DNA from: Bacteroidales bacterium
GTDB taxonomy: Bacteria; Bacteroidota; Bacteroidia; Bacteroidales; UBA10428
DNA: 64,000 nucleotides
Direction: 5' to 3'
NCBI GenBank assembly: GCA_016931575.1
Contig: JAFGEO010000146.1
Coordinates: 1 to 64,000, forward strand
Shown one piece after another: positions 16,138 through 25,737 of this stretch. How positions within the stretch are numbered: the first letter of the stretch is position 1; each line of letters opens with the position of its first letter. A program made the position numbers and the translations under genes. The notes under the pieces are model-generated. The model was not told where the DNA came from, searched no databases, and saw only the letters and a list, made by a program, of their open reading frames with translations.

Positions 16138-17304
16138 ATGACAGAAAAGAGTAAAATTATAAGTGAGATTGAAAGCAAATTCATCGAATTATTTCACCAT
16201 GAACCGGAGCTCTACCAGGCTCCCGGAAGAATTAACCTGATTGGGGAGCATACCGATTATAATGATGGCTTCGTTTTACCTGCAGCCATTGATAAGGCGA
16301 TTTATTTTGGTGTAAAAAAGAACAAGGTAAATAAGCTTCGTCTCTTCTCGATAGACTACAAAGAATCCTTTGAGATCTCCATGGATGAATTAGAAAAGAC
16401 CCAGGTTCATTGGGCCAATTACCTGATTGGGGTAGCTGTTCAGTTCAACAAACGGGGACTGAAGCCTGAGGGTATCGATTGTGTATTTGGCGGAAACATT
16501 CCCCTTGGCGCAGGCCTGTCTTCTTCGGCGGCATTGGAATGTGGTTTTGCAGTTTGCTTGAACGACCAGTTTTCATATAAAATCCCCAACTCAGAGCTGA
16601 TTCTCATGGCACAAAAAGCCGAACATGAATTTGCAGGGGTTATGTGTGGGATTATGGACCAGTTTGCCAGCATATTTGGTAAGGAAGGGCATGTCATGAA
16701 GCTGGACTGCCGCAGCCTCGATTACGAATATTTTCCATTGACCAATAACGAGGTTGATGTTATTCTCTGCGATACCCGTGTCAGTCACTCCCTGGCTTCA
16801 TCGGAGTACAATGTCCGCAGGAAAGAGTGTGAAGAAGGGGTCGCCATCCTGAAGAAGCAGTATCCTGAGGTAAACGCATTACGTGATGCCAGCCCGGAAA
16901 TGCTGGAGTCTGTTCGCTCAGGGATGAGTGAAAATGTCTACCTCCGCTCCCACTATGTTGTACATGAAGTTGTGCGGGTTAATGAGGCTTGCGAGGCACT
17001 ATTAAAGAATGACTTTGTTACATTTGGCCAACGCATGTATGCTACCCATGACGGGCTGAGCAAAGAATACCTTGTTAGCTGTAAAGAGCTGGATATCCTG
17101 GTAGAAATTGCCCGAAAAAATCCAGATGTTCTTGGTGCCCGGATGATGGGAGGAGGTTTCGGTGGCTGCACCATCAACCTCATCAGGAAAGGATGTACTG
17201 AACCCTTCATTCAGGAAGTTCTGAAGGAATACCCGGCACAGACAGGAATTAACCCCATTATCTATCGGGTTAAAATATCTGATGGTGCCGGCAGGTTAAT
17301 CTAA
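16138..17304 (+). CDS. galK: Galactokinase
   Basis: Phosphorylates galactose to galactose 1-phosphate, first step of the Leloir pathway. The 388-residue GHMP kinase has the galactokinase signature G-R-I-N-L-I-G-E-H-T-D-Y-N-D-G-F (30-45), the ATP loop P-L-G-A-G-L-S-S-S-A-A-L-E (122-134), C-G-I-M-D-Q-F-A-S with the catalytic Asp, and the C-terminal G-G-G-F-G-G-C. galT follows after 9 bases. The ATG at 16138 fits the family start. No gal repressor is adjacent. Confidence 0.96.
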   Translation: MTEKSKIISEIESKFIELFHHEPELYQAPGRINLIGEHTDYNDGFVLPAAIDKAIYFGVKKNKVNKLRLFSIDYKESFEISMDELEKTQVHWANYLIGVAVQFNKRGLKPEGIDCVFGGNIPLGAGLSSSAALECGFAVCLNDQFSYKIPNSELILMAQKAEHEFAGVMCGIMDQFASIFGKEGHVMKLDCRSLDYEYFPLTNNEVDVILCDTRVSHSLASSEYNVRRKECEEGVAILKKQYPEVNALRDASPEMLESVRSGMSENVYLRSHYVVHEVVRVNEACEALLKNDFVTFGQRMYATHDGLSKEYLVSCKELDILVEIARKNPDVLGARMMGGGFGGCTINLIRKGCTEPFIQEVLKEYPAQTGINPIIYRVKISDGAGRLI

Positions 17305-17313
17305 TAGCATAGT

Positions 17314-18378
17314 ATGGCAGGTTTTAATCTCGAAGATCATCCCCACCGGAGGTATAATCCGCTTACGGGAGAATGGGTGCTGGTATCTCCTCACAGGGCC
17401 AAGCGCCCCTGGCAGGGACAGGTAGAAAAGGATGAGTCAAAAGCACTTCCCGACTACGATCCGGAATGTTACCTGTGCCCGGGAAATACCCGGGCCGGAG
17501 GCAAGGAGAATCCCGCATATACCGATACTTTTATTTTTACCAACGATTTCAGCAGCCTCCTGCCGGATACCCCCGATGGGAAGCTGGATGAAAGCGGACT
17601 GTTCATTGCCCGTTCAGAGCGGGGCATCGCCAAAGTGATCTGTTTTTCACCACGGCACGACCTAACCGTTCCCCTGATGGACATTCCGGATATCCGCAAG
17701 GTTATTGATCTGTGGGTTACTCAATATGAGGCGCTCGGGGCCCTTGATATCATTAATCATGTTCAGATTTTCGAGAACAAGGGAAGCATGATGGGATGCA
17801 GCAATCCTCACCCTCACTGCCAGATATGGGCCCAGAGCAGCATTCCCGTGGAGGTCACCAAAGAGCAGAAAAACCAGTCGGCTTACTTTGAAGAGAATGG
17901 GCGCACCCTGCTGTCTGATTACCTGGCAATGGAACAGGAAAAAAATGAGCGGATCATTTACCGGAACGACAGCTTCACGGCACTCGTTCCTTTCTGGGCT
18001 ACCTGGCCATTTGAGGCGATGATCATTGCCAACAGACCGGTAAACAGTCTGCCGGAATTAAACGACCCGGAAAAAACCGCCCTGGCAGATTGCTACAAAG
18101 CCCTCACCGTCCGCTACGACAACCTCTTCCGGACCTCTTTCCCTTACTCTATGGGGTTTCACCAGGCTCCGGTCGACGGGAAACCGCATCCGGAATGGCA
18201 TCTGCACATGCATTTCTACCCGCCACTGCTAAGATCAGCAACTGTAAAAAAATTCATGGTAGGATACGAAATGATGGCCAATCCCCAGCGGGATTTTACT
18301 GCTGAACAGAGTGCCAACAGGCTCCGGGAACAGTCTGGAATACATTATAAAGCAAAACAATCGGGGAAAATACCCTAA
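17314..18378 (+). CDS. galT: Galactose-1-phosphate uridylyltransferase
   Basis: Exchanges UMP between UDP-glucose and galactose 1-phosphate, second step of the Leloir pathway. The 354-residue HIT-superfamily enzyme has the active site N-P-H-P-H (H166-P167-H168, with uridylylated H168) and candidate zinc ligands C52, C55 and H115. The C-terminal [12 protein letters not shown] is the second metal region. Cotranscribed with galK. The epimerase galE is not in the window. Confidence 0.96.
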   Translation: MAGFNLEDHPHRRYNPLTGEWVLVSPHRAKRPWQGQVEKDESKALPDYDPECYLCPGNTRAGGKENPAYTDTFIFTNDFSSLLPDTPDGKLDESGLFIARSERGIAKVICFSPRHDLTVPLMDIPDIRKVIDLWVTQYEALGALDIINHVQIFENKGSMMGCSNPHPHCQIWAQSSIPVEVTKEQKNQSAYFEENGRTLLSDYLAMEQEKNERIIYRNDSFTALVPFWATWPFEAMIIANRPVNSLPELNDPEKTALADCYKALTVRYDNLFRTSFPYSMGFHQAPVDGKPHPEWHLHMHFYPPLLRSATVKKFMVGYEMMANPQRDFTAEQSANRLREQSGIHYKAKQSGKIP

Positions 18379-18445
18379 AATAAACTGAGAAATCAGTGAT
18401 GTAGTAGAAAGATTTCAGGAATCTGTGAAAGCATTGAATATTCCT

Positions 18446-18453
18446 TATTTTTG
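18446..18453 (+). promoter_or_regulatory. -7 box upstream of the symporter gene
   Basis: TATTTTTG, a perfect TAnnTTTG, 58 bases before the symporter ATG in the 133-base gap after galT. The -33 region (around 18423) is weak. It would give the symporter its own promoter in addition to readthrough from galKT. Confidence 0.4.
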
Positions 18454-18511
18454 TCTTCAACCTACTGAATAGCCTAACTTAAACAATGTCTAATCTGGAA
18501 AATACAACAAC

Positions 18512-20221
18512 ATGGAAAGTTTTTCATTAACATGGATAGACTGGGCGATCATGCTCATCTATTTCATTTTTGTGCTTGGAATTGGCTGGGCACTTAAGAA
18601 GTACATGCGGGATGCCAGTGCTTTTCTGGAAGCCGGAAGATCACTCCCTGCATGGGTCACAGGACTGGCATTTATTTCTGCCAACCTGGGCGCTCTGGAA
18701 GTAATTGGAATGGCAGCCTCAGGAGCCAAGTATGGTATGGCAACCGTTCATTTTTACTGGATTGGGGCTATCCCGGCCATGATCTTTCTGGCCATTTTCA
18801 TGATGCCTTTCTATTATGGATCAAAAGCCCGCTCGGTACCTGAGTACCTGAAGCTGCGCTTCGACGAGAAAACCAGGGCATTCAATGCATTCTCCTTTGC
18901 AATAATGACTATTTTTTCTTCAGGGATCTCTATGTATGCACTCGCTATTTTGGCGAAAGTATTGCTCCCGATCCATTTTGAGTTTGGCCCTTTTACCGAA
19001 TTCGATTTCTACCTGCTCGTCTCGGCGGTCATTGTCCTGGTTTACACCTACCTCGGCGGATTAAGCTCAGCGATTTACAACGAAGTGCTTCAGTTTTTCC
19101 TGATTGTTATCGGATTCCTGCCGCTGGTTATTCTGGGACTTGTCCACATCGGAGGCTGGGACGGTATGGTCGACAAGCTGGCCCTAAACCCTGCTACTAC
19201 TGGTTTTGAGCACTCCTGGGCTAATATCAGTTCATCGCATCCCATGGGGAATGTGATAGGAATTATCATGGGACTAGGCTTTGTACTTTCTTTCGGTTAC
19301 TGGTGTACCAATTTCCTCGTTGTACAGCGTGCGATGGCTGCCGGATCGATGAGTGCTGCACGGAAGACACCCCTGATTGGTGCATTCCCAAAAATGTTCA
19401 TCCCCTTCCTGGTCATCATCCCGGGAATGATCGCCATGGCGCTGCTGAATTCAGAAGATTCTCTGTTCAGTTTGCCCACTAAGGGTACCGGACTTGATTA
19501 TGATATGGTGATCCCCATGTTGTTAAAACGTTACCTCCCAACGGGAGTCCTCGGACTGGGACTTACTGCCCTCATGGCTTCGTTCATGAGTGGAATGGCC
19601 GGTAATGTTACTGCTTTCAATACCGTATGGACCTATGATATTTACCAGAGCTACCTGGTTCCGGGCAAATCAGATAAACACTACCTGAAAGTAGGACAGA
19701 TCACAACCGTTGTCGGGGTACTGGTCAGTATCCTTACAGCTTATGTGGCTTCGTTGTTTAATAATGTGATGGACTTCCTGCAGCTGATCTTCGCCTTTAT
19801 CAATGCACCGCTCTTTGCTGCATTCCTGCTGGGTATGTTCACGAAGAGAACAACAGGCCACGGAGCATTTTACGGTCTGCTTAGCGGTACCATTTCTGCC
19901 GCTTTCGTTCACGGTCTGACAGTTCCTGCCGGAGCCACCACCCTTGTAAAAGGAGGCTGGTTATCGGTGGTCCATGAATTCCCATCGGAAATGGCACAGA
20001 ACTTCTCCATTGCTATGATCGCCTTCGGCGTTGCACTTGTTGTTACCCTGATCATTTCCTTTGCCACCAAGCGGACGAAAACAGATGAGGAGCTCAAGGG
20101 ACTTGTTTATCAGCTTACCCCAAAGACTATTGATGACAGTAAGAACTGGTACGAGAGACCCAATGTCCTTGCCGTGATCGTTGGTGTCATCGCAATAATT
20201 CTTACGATACTATTTTGGTAA
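18512..20221 (+). CDS. Sodium/solute symporter (SSS family), probably sugar (galactose)
   Basis: A 569-residue membrane protein with about 14 helices. SSS features: the start W-A-I-M-L-I-Y-F, A-S-A-F-L-E-A-G-R-S-L-P-A-W (helix 1 to 2), A-S-G-A-K-Y-G-M, the R-S-V-P-E-Y-L-K-L-R-F motif, and Y-L-G-G-L-S-S-A-I-Y-N-E-V-L-Q-F. The C-F-P-like S-F-M-S-G-M-A-G-N-V region matches the sodium site of SglT-type carriers. Position behind galKT points to galactose uptake, which is inference. The following 70-residue membrane protein is probably a companion. Confidence 0.88.
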   Translation: MESFSLTWIDWAIMLIYFIFVLGIGWALKKYMRDASAFLEAGRSLPAWVTGLAFISANLGALEVIGMAASGAKYGMATVHFYWIGAIPAMIFLAIFMMPFYYGSKARSVPEYLKLRFDEKTRAFNAFSFAIMTIFSSGISMYALAILAKVLLPIHFEFGPFTEFDFYLLVSAVIVLVYTYLGGLSSAIYNEVLQFFLIVIGFLPLVILGLVHIGGWDGMVDKLALNPATTGFEHSWANISSSHPMGNVIGIIMGLGFVLSFGYWCTNFLVVQRAMAAGSMSAARKTPLIGAFPKMFIPFLVIIPGMIAMALLNSEDSLFSLPTKGTGLDYDMVIPMLLKRYLPTGVLGLGLTALMASFMSGMAGNVTAFNTVWTYDIYQSYLVPGKSDKHYLKVGQITTVVGVLVSILTAYVASLFNNVMDFLQLIFAFINAPLFAAFLLGMFTKRTTGHGAFYGLLSGTISAAFVHGLTVPAGATTLVKGGWLSVVHEFPSEMAQNFSIAMIAFGVALVVTLIISFATKRTKTDEELKGLVYQLTPKTIDDSKNWYERPNVLAVIVGVIAIILTILFW

Positions 20222-20239
20222 CCGAAAAACACATTTATT

Positions 20240-20452
20240 ATGGGACTAGATATAAAACTTCCTATTGGACTCATGTTTGCCATCTTCGGAGTGATTTTAA
20301 GCATCTTCGGACTGGTGACCGATGGTGATGACATGTATTCCATTTCGCTGGATGCAAACATTAACCTTCTTTCAGGACTTTTTATGCTTGCCTTTGGCGG
20401 CTTTATGCTATTTGCTGCATGGTTTACTAAAAAATCCAAGAAGAAAGCATAG
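20240..20452 (+). CDS. Small two-helix membrane protein linked to the SSS symporter
   Basis: A 70-residue protein starting 18 bases after the symporter. Helix 1 (about 8-26, L-P-I-G-L-M-F-A-I-F-G-V) and helix 2 (about 44-62, L-L-S-G-L-F-M-L-A-F-G-G-F-M-L-F) are joined by a polar loop with D-A-N-I-N-L; the tail is Lys-rich. I recall similar small proteins starting M-G-L-D-I-K-L-P-I-G next to SSS genes in several phyla, but know no assigned role. It may be an accessory subunit or stability factor. A terminator follows, closing the operon. Confidence 0.75.
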   Translation: MGLDIKLPIGLMFAIFGVILSIFGLVTDGDDMYSISLDANINLLSGLFMLAFGGFMLFAAWFTKKSKKKA

Positions 20453-20472
20453 CATTAAAAACTAATCATTGC

Positions 20473-20506
20473 AAAGGGGCTGCATCTTCAGGATCAGCCC
20501 CTTTTT
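20473..20506 (+). terminator. Rho-independent terminator of the gal/symporter operon
   Basis: Perfect 10-bp arms (20473-20482 and 20495-20504) with a 12-base loop, running into five T residues, 20 bases after the small membrane protein stop. Confidence 0.85.
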
Positions 20507-20587
20507 CATTCGGTAAATGCAGTTCCAGCCAATTGAAGAGTGCACCTGATGCGCCGGTTACTTAAACAAATATTTCAAGCCTTCAGG

Positions 20588-20617
20588 TTTGAAGGTTAAA
20601 AATGTTTAGTACCTTAG
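20588..20617 (+). promoter_or_regulatory. Bacteroidota-type promoter of modD
   Basis: TTTG (20588-20591), an 18-base spacer, then TACCTTAG (20610-20617), one mismatch from TAnnTTTG. The ATG lies about 33 bases downstream of the -7 box. Confidence 0.45.
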
Positions 20618-20650
20618 GAATAAGATATAATCAATCCACTCATCTGAAAT

Positions 20651-21505
20651 ATGATATACTTTACTGATTCTGAGATTGATCAGCTCATTACTGAAGATCT
20701 CCCCTATTTTGACCTGACATCACTTTCTGTAAAACTGGGAAGTAAGGTTGCCCGAATATCATTTACTACCCGGCATTCGACTGTTCTCTGTGGTACAGAG
20801 GAAGTGATCAGGATTTTCGAGAAATTTCATATTCAGCCTACCCTGCTATCAGTTTCCGGGGAATATATCGATGAAGGCATAAAATTCCTGGAAGGGGAAG
20901 GACTTGCAAAAAATATTCACTCCATCTGGAGGGTAACCGCCAACCTGATGGAATTCTCCTCGGGTATTGCCACCCGGATGCGGGAACTGGTAACACTTGC
21001 CCAGGCAGTTAACAAAGATATCAGCGTGGTCACAACCCGAAAGTCGCAACCCTTCACCAAAAAACTTTCCCTGAAAGCCATACAGACCGGGGGAGGAAAT
21101 GCACACCGACTGGGCCTTTCTGACACGGTGCTCATCTTTAATAACCATATCAAATTTATTGGGGGTTTGGACATGATGATCAGTAAGCTCCCTCAAATTG
21201 CCAAGCGCGCTGCCGGCAGAAGCATTACCGTTGAAGTGCAGAATTCTGAAGATGCCCTTAAAATTGCCGGAGCTCAGCTCGACGGCATTCAACTGGACAA
21301 AATTCCGGCAGGAGAGCTTAAAAAGCTCGTCCCGAAGATACGCAAGATAAATCCGTCGCTCAGAATTGCCGCTACGGGCAGTATCAGCGCATCAAACATC
21401 CAGGAGTTTGCGGATACAGGAGTTGACATCATTGTTACTTCCTTCCCTTACTATGGCCGGCCTGCTGATTTCCAGGTGAATATCGAGCCTGTCTTCGACC
21501 TGTAA
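20651..21505 (+). CDS. modD: ModD-type quinolinate phosphoribosyltransferase homologue
   Basis: A 284-residue NadC-fold protein. It starts I-Y-F-T-D-S-E-I-D-Q-L-I-T-E-D-L-P-Y-F-D-L-T, the typical ModD opening, and keeps the phosphoribosyltransferase elements T-T-R-K-S-Q-P, K-A-I-Q-T-G-G-G-N-A-H-R-L-G-L-S-D, V-E-V-Q-N and the final glycine-rich strand. ModD genes usually sit in molybdate-transport operons, but its reaction is not established. No modABC genes are in the window, so it is an orphan here; the organism's nif genes make a molybdenum link plausible. A true nadC is the alternative, less likely given the N-terminus. Confidence 0.75.
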   Translation: MIYFTDSEIDQLITEDLPYFDLTSLSVKLGSKVARISFTTRHSTVLCGTEEVIRIFEKFHIQPTLLSVSGEYIDEGIKFLEGEGLAKNIHSIWRVTANLMEFSSGIATRMRELVTLAQAVNKDISVVTTRKSQPFTKKLSLKAIQTGGGNAHRLGLSDTVLIFNNHIKFIGGLDMMISKLPQIAKRAAGRSITVEVQNSEDALKIAGAQLDGIQLDKIPAGELKKLVPKIRKINPSLRIAATGSISASNIQEFADTGVDIIVTSFPYYGRPADFQVNIEPVFDL

Positions 21506-21516
21506 GGGCATCAGGC

Positions 21517-23940
21517 TTACTCTACTTTCAGGGAATCTGCAGGATTTGATCTGGCAGCCATGACCGATTGATAGAGGACGACCAACAGAGACAGGCCGGT
21601 AACAATTACACTTCCTTCAATAAAAAATGCAGGGGATAATCCGATGGGCGCATGGAAATCTTTCAGCCATAGCCTTCCAAGGTAGTAGGCCAGCGGCCAG
21701 GCGATAAGCGAGGAGTACACTGCCAGCAGTAAGGTTTCTCCGATGACCATGATCACGATTCTGAATTGGGTAGCCCCGAGTGATTTCCGGATCCCGATTT
21801 CACGGGTGCGCTGATTTGAGGTAAAAAGCACCAGACCAAAAAGGCCCAGGCAAGCTATCAATATAGACAGGATGGCAAAGATCAGGAGGATTTTCCCGGT
21901 CCGGATAAATGAGGCATAATTTTTATTGTAGTCTTCATTGAGAAAGAAATACTGGAAGGGGTAGGCAGGAGCATACACTTTCCAAACCTTTTCTATCCGG
22001 TCAATAACCTGCCGGGTATTCTGCCCGCTTATCCTGACATTCAGAAAACCTTCCATATTCCCATGCATCAGGAGGATCACCAGTGGATCAATCGGCTTAT
22101 CAACAGATTCAAAATGAAAATCATTCACGATACCAACAATCAGCATACTGTCCTCGGTCTCATTATAAAGTTTTGGTGGTTTGAGGTATTGTCCGATGAC
22201 AGTGCCACCTCCAATTTTCCGTGCAGCTACCTCATTTATTACACATCCCATGACAGCGGTATCCTTTTCAGGATCGAAAAGGCGTCCTTGTAGCAACTCA
22301 ATCTGATACGTCTCAAAAAACTCACGGCTGACGACCATGCGGTTCATAAACAGATTTCTTCGCAGACTGTCCTGTCCAACTGTAAAACTTGCAGCAGCAA
22401 AAGTTCTGCCGGGCAGCGACCGTGTATTCGAAACAGCTTCAACGTTCCGGTCTTCAAGGATCTGTTCCTTGAACTTTCCGATATTTTCTTTCAGGGCATC
22501 AGGTCTTCTGATAACCAGTACTTTATCGGCATTAAAACCAAGCTCCATGTCCATCATAAACCTAACCTGGTTGTAGACTACCAGGGCCAGTACAATGATC
22601 AGTATTGAAATTGAGAACTGGATAATTACAAATGCCGAACGAAGTTTCCTGCTTTTTACACCCATGCTCAGCACGCCATGCAATACCCTTACGGGTTTAT
22701 AGGATGAGACAAAAAAGGCAGGATAAATACCTGCAAGCAATCCAAGTAGCAGGGTAAATACAAGGATGATCCCTATGGAGGAGAAATTCTTCAGATAATC
22801 GAATTTCAGATCGAGACCAAGCAACTTATTAAATTGCGGCATGAGGATCTCTGATAGCAGAAGGGCAATAAAGAGTGCAGCGAAACTGAAAATTACAGAC
22901 TCTGTCAGAAACTGCAGAATGATGAGCTTGCGGTTGGAACCCAGCACCTTCCTGAGCACAACTTCCCGTGCCCGGTTAGCGGAGTTGGCCGTTGACATGT
23001 TAATGAAGTTGAAACAGGCAATAATCAGGATCAGGATGGCAATGATGCCAAAAGTATAAGTATACAAAGCTTTGCTGTTGTCTTCAAGTTCAGCATCCAG
23101 GTCTGAGGTCAGGTGTATTTTATCAAGCCGGTTCAGCTTGTATTTGACTACATTTGTTTTTTCCAGAAAGCTTTCATAGGAGTACCCCTGGGAATTGACT
23201 GCTTCGGGGATCACATACTTCCAAACCAGGCTGTCCAGCTGACCCTCAACCCTGCCCGGATCTGCCTTTGGTTTCAGCTTGATATAGGTGTAAACATGGT
23301 TAACGATCCATGTTTTTTTTGGGTATTCCCTAAAAGCCTTAATGGGAATTAAGAAATCGAAATGAACGTGTGAGTTGGAAGGAATATCTTCCAGCACGCC
23401 CATAATGGTGAAAGGCTCCTTAAAGGTTTCAACCTGGAGTTCCTTCCCGACCACGTTAATCTTTCCGAAGTATTTCAGTGCCATTGACCGGGTAAGTACT
23501 ATGCCCCGATTATTTCCCAGCATGTCTTTAGTGTTACCCTTAATGGCTGGAAAGGTGAAGAAATCAAGGAAATTTGTATCGACGAGGAACAGTTTATCTT
23601 CATTAAAACTTTTATGCTGATTTCTAATCAGCCAGGCTCCCTCAACAATAATCCGGGTGGCATCCTCCACACCGTCGAATTTTTCCACAGCCGTCTCTGC
23701 CATCAGAGGCGGAGAAATGGCGGCTCTGAGGGGCTGGCCCCTGAGTGTACCCTCAAGACTCACCCGGTAAATCCGTTCCGAGTCATGGTGGAATTTATCA
23801 TAGCTCATCTCATGGATCAGATAAATAGATATCAGAAGGGAGCAGGCTATTCCAACTGCAAGCCCCAGTATATTGAGAAGGGTGTATAGCCAGTGATTAA
23901 TTAGGCTACGGAGGGTTATTATGATGAAATTCTTAAACAT
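21517..23940 (-). CDS. ABC transporter permease, FtsX/MacB type (duplicated, Bacteroidota form)
   Basis: An 807-residue inner-membrane protein with two tandem modules. Each has an extracytoplasmic MacB_PCD-like domain and an FtsX permease core: helix 1 at about 18-40, helices in 280-400, a second leading helix near 425-445, and three helices in 680-795. The motif R-T-R-E-I-G-I-R-K-S-L-G-A-T precedes the last core. Such proteins pair with a LolD/MacB ATPase and export or extract lipids, peptides or lipoproteins; no ATPase gene is adjacent. The ATG at 23940 (M-F-K-N-F) is the family-type start, five codons inside the longest frame. Convergent with modD, 11 bases apart. Confidence 0.85.
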   Translation of the reverse strand: MFKNFIIITLRSLINHWLYTLLNILGLAVGIACSLLISIYLIHEMSYDKFHHDSERIYRVSLEGTLRGQPLRAAISPPLMAETAVEKFDGVEDATRIIVEGAWLIRNQHKSFNEDKLFLVDTNFLDFFTFPAIKGNTKDMLGNNRGIVLTRSMALKYFGKINVVGKELQVETFKEPFTIMGVLEDIPSNSHVHFDFLIPIKAFREYPKKTWIVNHVYTYIKLKPKADPGRVEGQLDSLVWKYVIPEAVNSQGYSYESFLEKTNVVKYKLNRLDKIHLTSDLDAELEDNSKALYTYTFGIIAILILIIACFNFINMSTANSANRAREVVLRKVLGSNRKLIILQFLTESVIFSFAALFIALLLSEILMPQFNKLLGLDLKFDYLKNFSSIGIILVFTLLLGLLAGIYPAFFVSSYKPVRVLHGVLSMGVKSRKLRSAFVIIQFSISILIIVLALVVYNQVRFMMDMELGFNADKVLVIRRPDALKENIGKFKEQILEDRNVEAVSNTRSLPGRTFAAASFTVGQDSLRRNLFMNRMVVSREFFETYQIELLQGRLFDPEKDTAVMGCVINEVAARKIGGGTVIGQYLKPPKLYNETEDSMLIVGIVNDFHFESVDKPIDPLVILLMHGNMEGFLNVRISGQNTRQVIDRIEKVWKVYAPAYPFQYFFLNEDYNKNYASFIRTGKILLIFAILSILIACLGLFGLVLFTSNQRTREIGIRKSLGATQFRIVIMVIGETLLLAVYSSLIAWPLAYYLGRLWLKDFHAPIGLSPAFFIEGSVIVTGLSLLVVLYQSVMAARSNPADSLKVE

Positions 23941-24079
23941 ATGAGCCAACTTCACCTTAAAAACAATAATAGAGCCACATGCCTTAAGTATTTCATATAT
24001 CGATTATTACACTATTTTTAGAATAATGGAAACGTGCGTTTTTGGACAATCTGTTGTTCGAACCCGTATAGGGCCCGGA

Positions 24080-24622
24080 TCAGGTTGGTTTCCCATTGTC
24101 ATTCCGGATATACAGTTCCAGCTTGTAAACGGAAAACTTATCGTTTAACCGGGTGAAGGCAAAACCTATGGGCTGATCAATAATTTTTGCCATTTCAATC
24201 AGGCCCAGTCCGGCACCTCCCTTTTCTGAGAATTTGCCATCTGTTATAGTTTCCTTGTAAAGGTCTTTGAGGGCTTCCTTATCCAGGTTATTTAAGGTGG
24301 TGATTCTTTCCCTGAGCCCATGGATATCTTCATTCCGTATCAGGTTGGATGTGCTGAGTGTAAAGTATTCCCGGGAACAGGACACTAATAATTCCGGAGG
24401 ATTTTTCTTGATATGCTTTTCCTGGGAGGAAATTTCGATATTGTACCTGACAATATTTTCCAGCGATTCGATCAGGAGGGTTAGCAGCTTCTTATACAAA
24501 CCATAACGGGCTTCCCGTTGTTTCATCCTGTCTTTAAGCAAGCCAATAAGTTCCCCGATTATATCATAATTCAGGTCCCCCCTAAACTGAAGAATGCGTT
24601 CTATTTGCGAATTGTTTTGCAT
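24080..24622 (-). CDS. SiaB-family protein kinase (DUF6272)
   Basis: A 180-residue GHKL-type ATPase domain: E-S-L-E-N-I-V-R-Y-N near residue 55 (N box) and K-G-G-A-G-L-G-L-I-E-M-A-K near 135 (G box). These match SiaB, which phosphorylates the STAS-like protein SiaC and with the SiaA phosphatase controls diguanylate cyclase activity and aggregation in Pseudomonas. No SiaC or SiaA homologue is adjacent, so its partner is elsewhere. It follows rnhA by 48 bases and could be the last gene of that leftward unit. Confidence 0.75.
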   Translation of the reverse strand: MQNNSQIERILQFRGDLNYDIIGELIGLLKDRMKQREARYGLYKKLLTLLIESLENIVRYNIEISSQEKHIKKNPPELLVSCSREYFTLSTSNLIRNEDIHGLRERITTLNNLDKEALKDLYKETITDGKFSEKGGAGLGLIEMAKIIDQPIGFAFTRLNDKFSVYKLELYIRNDNGKPT

Positions 24623-24670
24623 TCACCTAACATGAATTCGTAGTGAAGATATAAAATTCTCTCTAAATCA

Positions 24671-25147
24671 TTACATTACCTCCTCATTCCTATCGGCCTC
24701 ATACCCTTCGTCGATCAGCAACCCGGCACTGTTAGAAGCTGCGACGGCAAGTTTATCACATCGTTCGTTTCCCGGTATATCCGAATGTCCTTTTACCCAG
24801 TGAAATTTTACTTTATGCTTACGAAAAATTAACAGAAAGCGTTGCCAAAGATCGACATTTTTCTTTTTCCTGAATCTGCTTTTTTCCCAATCGAACAACC
24901 ATCCTTTCTCAACGGCATCACAAACGTATTTTGAATCTGTATACACATGGACCTCACTTCCAGGAATTTTCAATGCTTCAAGGGCGACAATAACCGCCAG
25001 CAACTCCATTCTGTTGTTGGTGGTTAACCGGTAGCCCTGTGAAAGTTCTTTATAGTGTTTCCCTGACTGAAGCAGTGCTCCGTACCCGCCGGGACCCGGA
25101 TTGCCACTTGCTGCCCCGTCGGTATATACGGTTACTTTAGGTGCCAT
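24671..25147 (-). CDS. rnhA: Ribonuclease HI
   Basis: Degrades the RNA strand of RNA-DNA hybrids. The 158-residue protein has all catalytic residues: D10 in Y-T-D-G-A-A-S-G-N-P-G, E48 in N-R-M-E-L-L, D71 in Y-T-D-S-K-Y-V, H121 in V-K-G-H-S, and D131 in R-C-D-K-L-A. The frame runs 22 codons upstream into marC, but the ATG at 25147 gives the normal length; it overlaps the marC 3' end by 11 bases, so translational coupling is likely. Confidence 0.93.
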   Translation of the reverse strand: MAPKVTVYTDGAASGNPGPGGYGALLQSGKHYKELSQGYRLTTNNRMELLAVIVALEALKIPGSEVHVYTDSKYVCDAVEKGWLFDWEKSRFRKKKNVDLWQRFLLIFRKHKVKFHWVKGHSDIPGNERCDKLAVAASNSAGLLIDEGYEADRNEEVM

Positions 25148-25721
25148 GCGGTAATTTAATTCCTGTGTTTGATAAAAATAAGCGAATTGCGATAGCCAGC
25201 AATATGATTCCAAAGAATTTTTTCAGTACCTGAATCCCTCCTTCACCAAGAATGCGCTCAAAAAAGCGGGTAGCTCTCAGAACGAGATACACCACTGCCA
25301 TATTAAGGCTGAGGGCGATAAGGATTTCGCTCAGCGAATACTCGGCCTTTAGTGAGATCAGTGTTGTCATGGATCCTGCGCCGGCAATTAACGGGAAAGC
25401 CACAGGAACGATCGAGCTCCCTTTCATTCCATCGTAGCGAAAAATTTCAATACCCAGGACCAGTTCCAGACCAATAAAAAATATTACAAGTGCACCGGCA
25501 ATCGCAAATGATGAAATATCCACCCCAAATAACCTGAGTAAGAGCTCGCCTCCAAAAAAGAATGCCAGCATAAGTCCAAACGCGATCAGGGTAGTCCGCA
25601 AGGGAGAAATGCCCCCGGTCTTCTTCTTTATATCCAGAATAATAGGAATTGACCCCGTTATATCTATCACGGCAAAAAGCACCATGAATACCGATAGAAT
25701 ATTTACTGCCTTAATGTCCAT
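25137..25721 (-). CDS. MarC-family integral membrane protein
   Basis: A 194-residue protein with six predicted helices and the MarC/UPF0056 layout: F-A-V-I-D-I-T-G-S-I-P-I in helix 1, G-I-E-I-F-R-Y-D-G-M in the middle, and P-V-A-F-P-L-I-A-G-A-G-S-M-T-T before helix 4. The family was once tied to multiple antibiotic resistance, a link since questioned; a transport role is only assumed. It starts 16 bases after the dipeptidyl-peptidase gene and overlaps rnhA. Confidence 0.88.
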   Translation of the reverse strand: MDIKAVNILSVFMVLFAVIDITGSIPIILDIKKKTGGISPLRTTLIAFGLMLAFFFGGELLLRLFGVDISSFAIAGALVIFFIGLELVLGIEIFRYDGMKGSSIVPVAFPLIAGAGSMTTLISLKAEYSLSEILIALSLNMAVVYLVLRATRFFERILGEGGIQVLKKFFGIILLAIAIRLFLSNTGIKLPHGT

Positions 25722-25737
25722 CTTATTGATAGTGAAT

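Noticed and set aside
24055..24075. GTTCGAACCC resembling a tRNA T-arm
   Set aside because: No matching acceptor stem, anticodon arm or D-arm in the surrounding bases on either strand.
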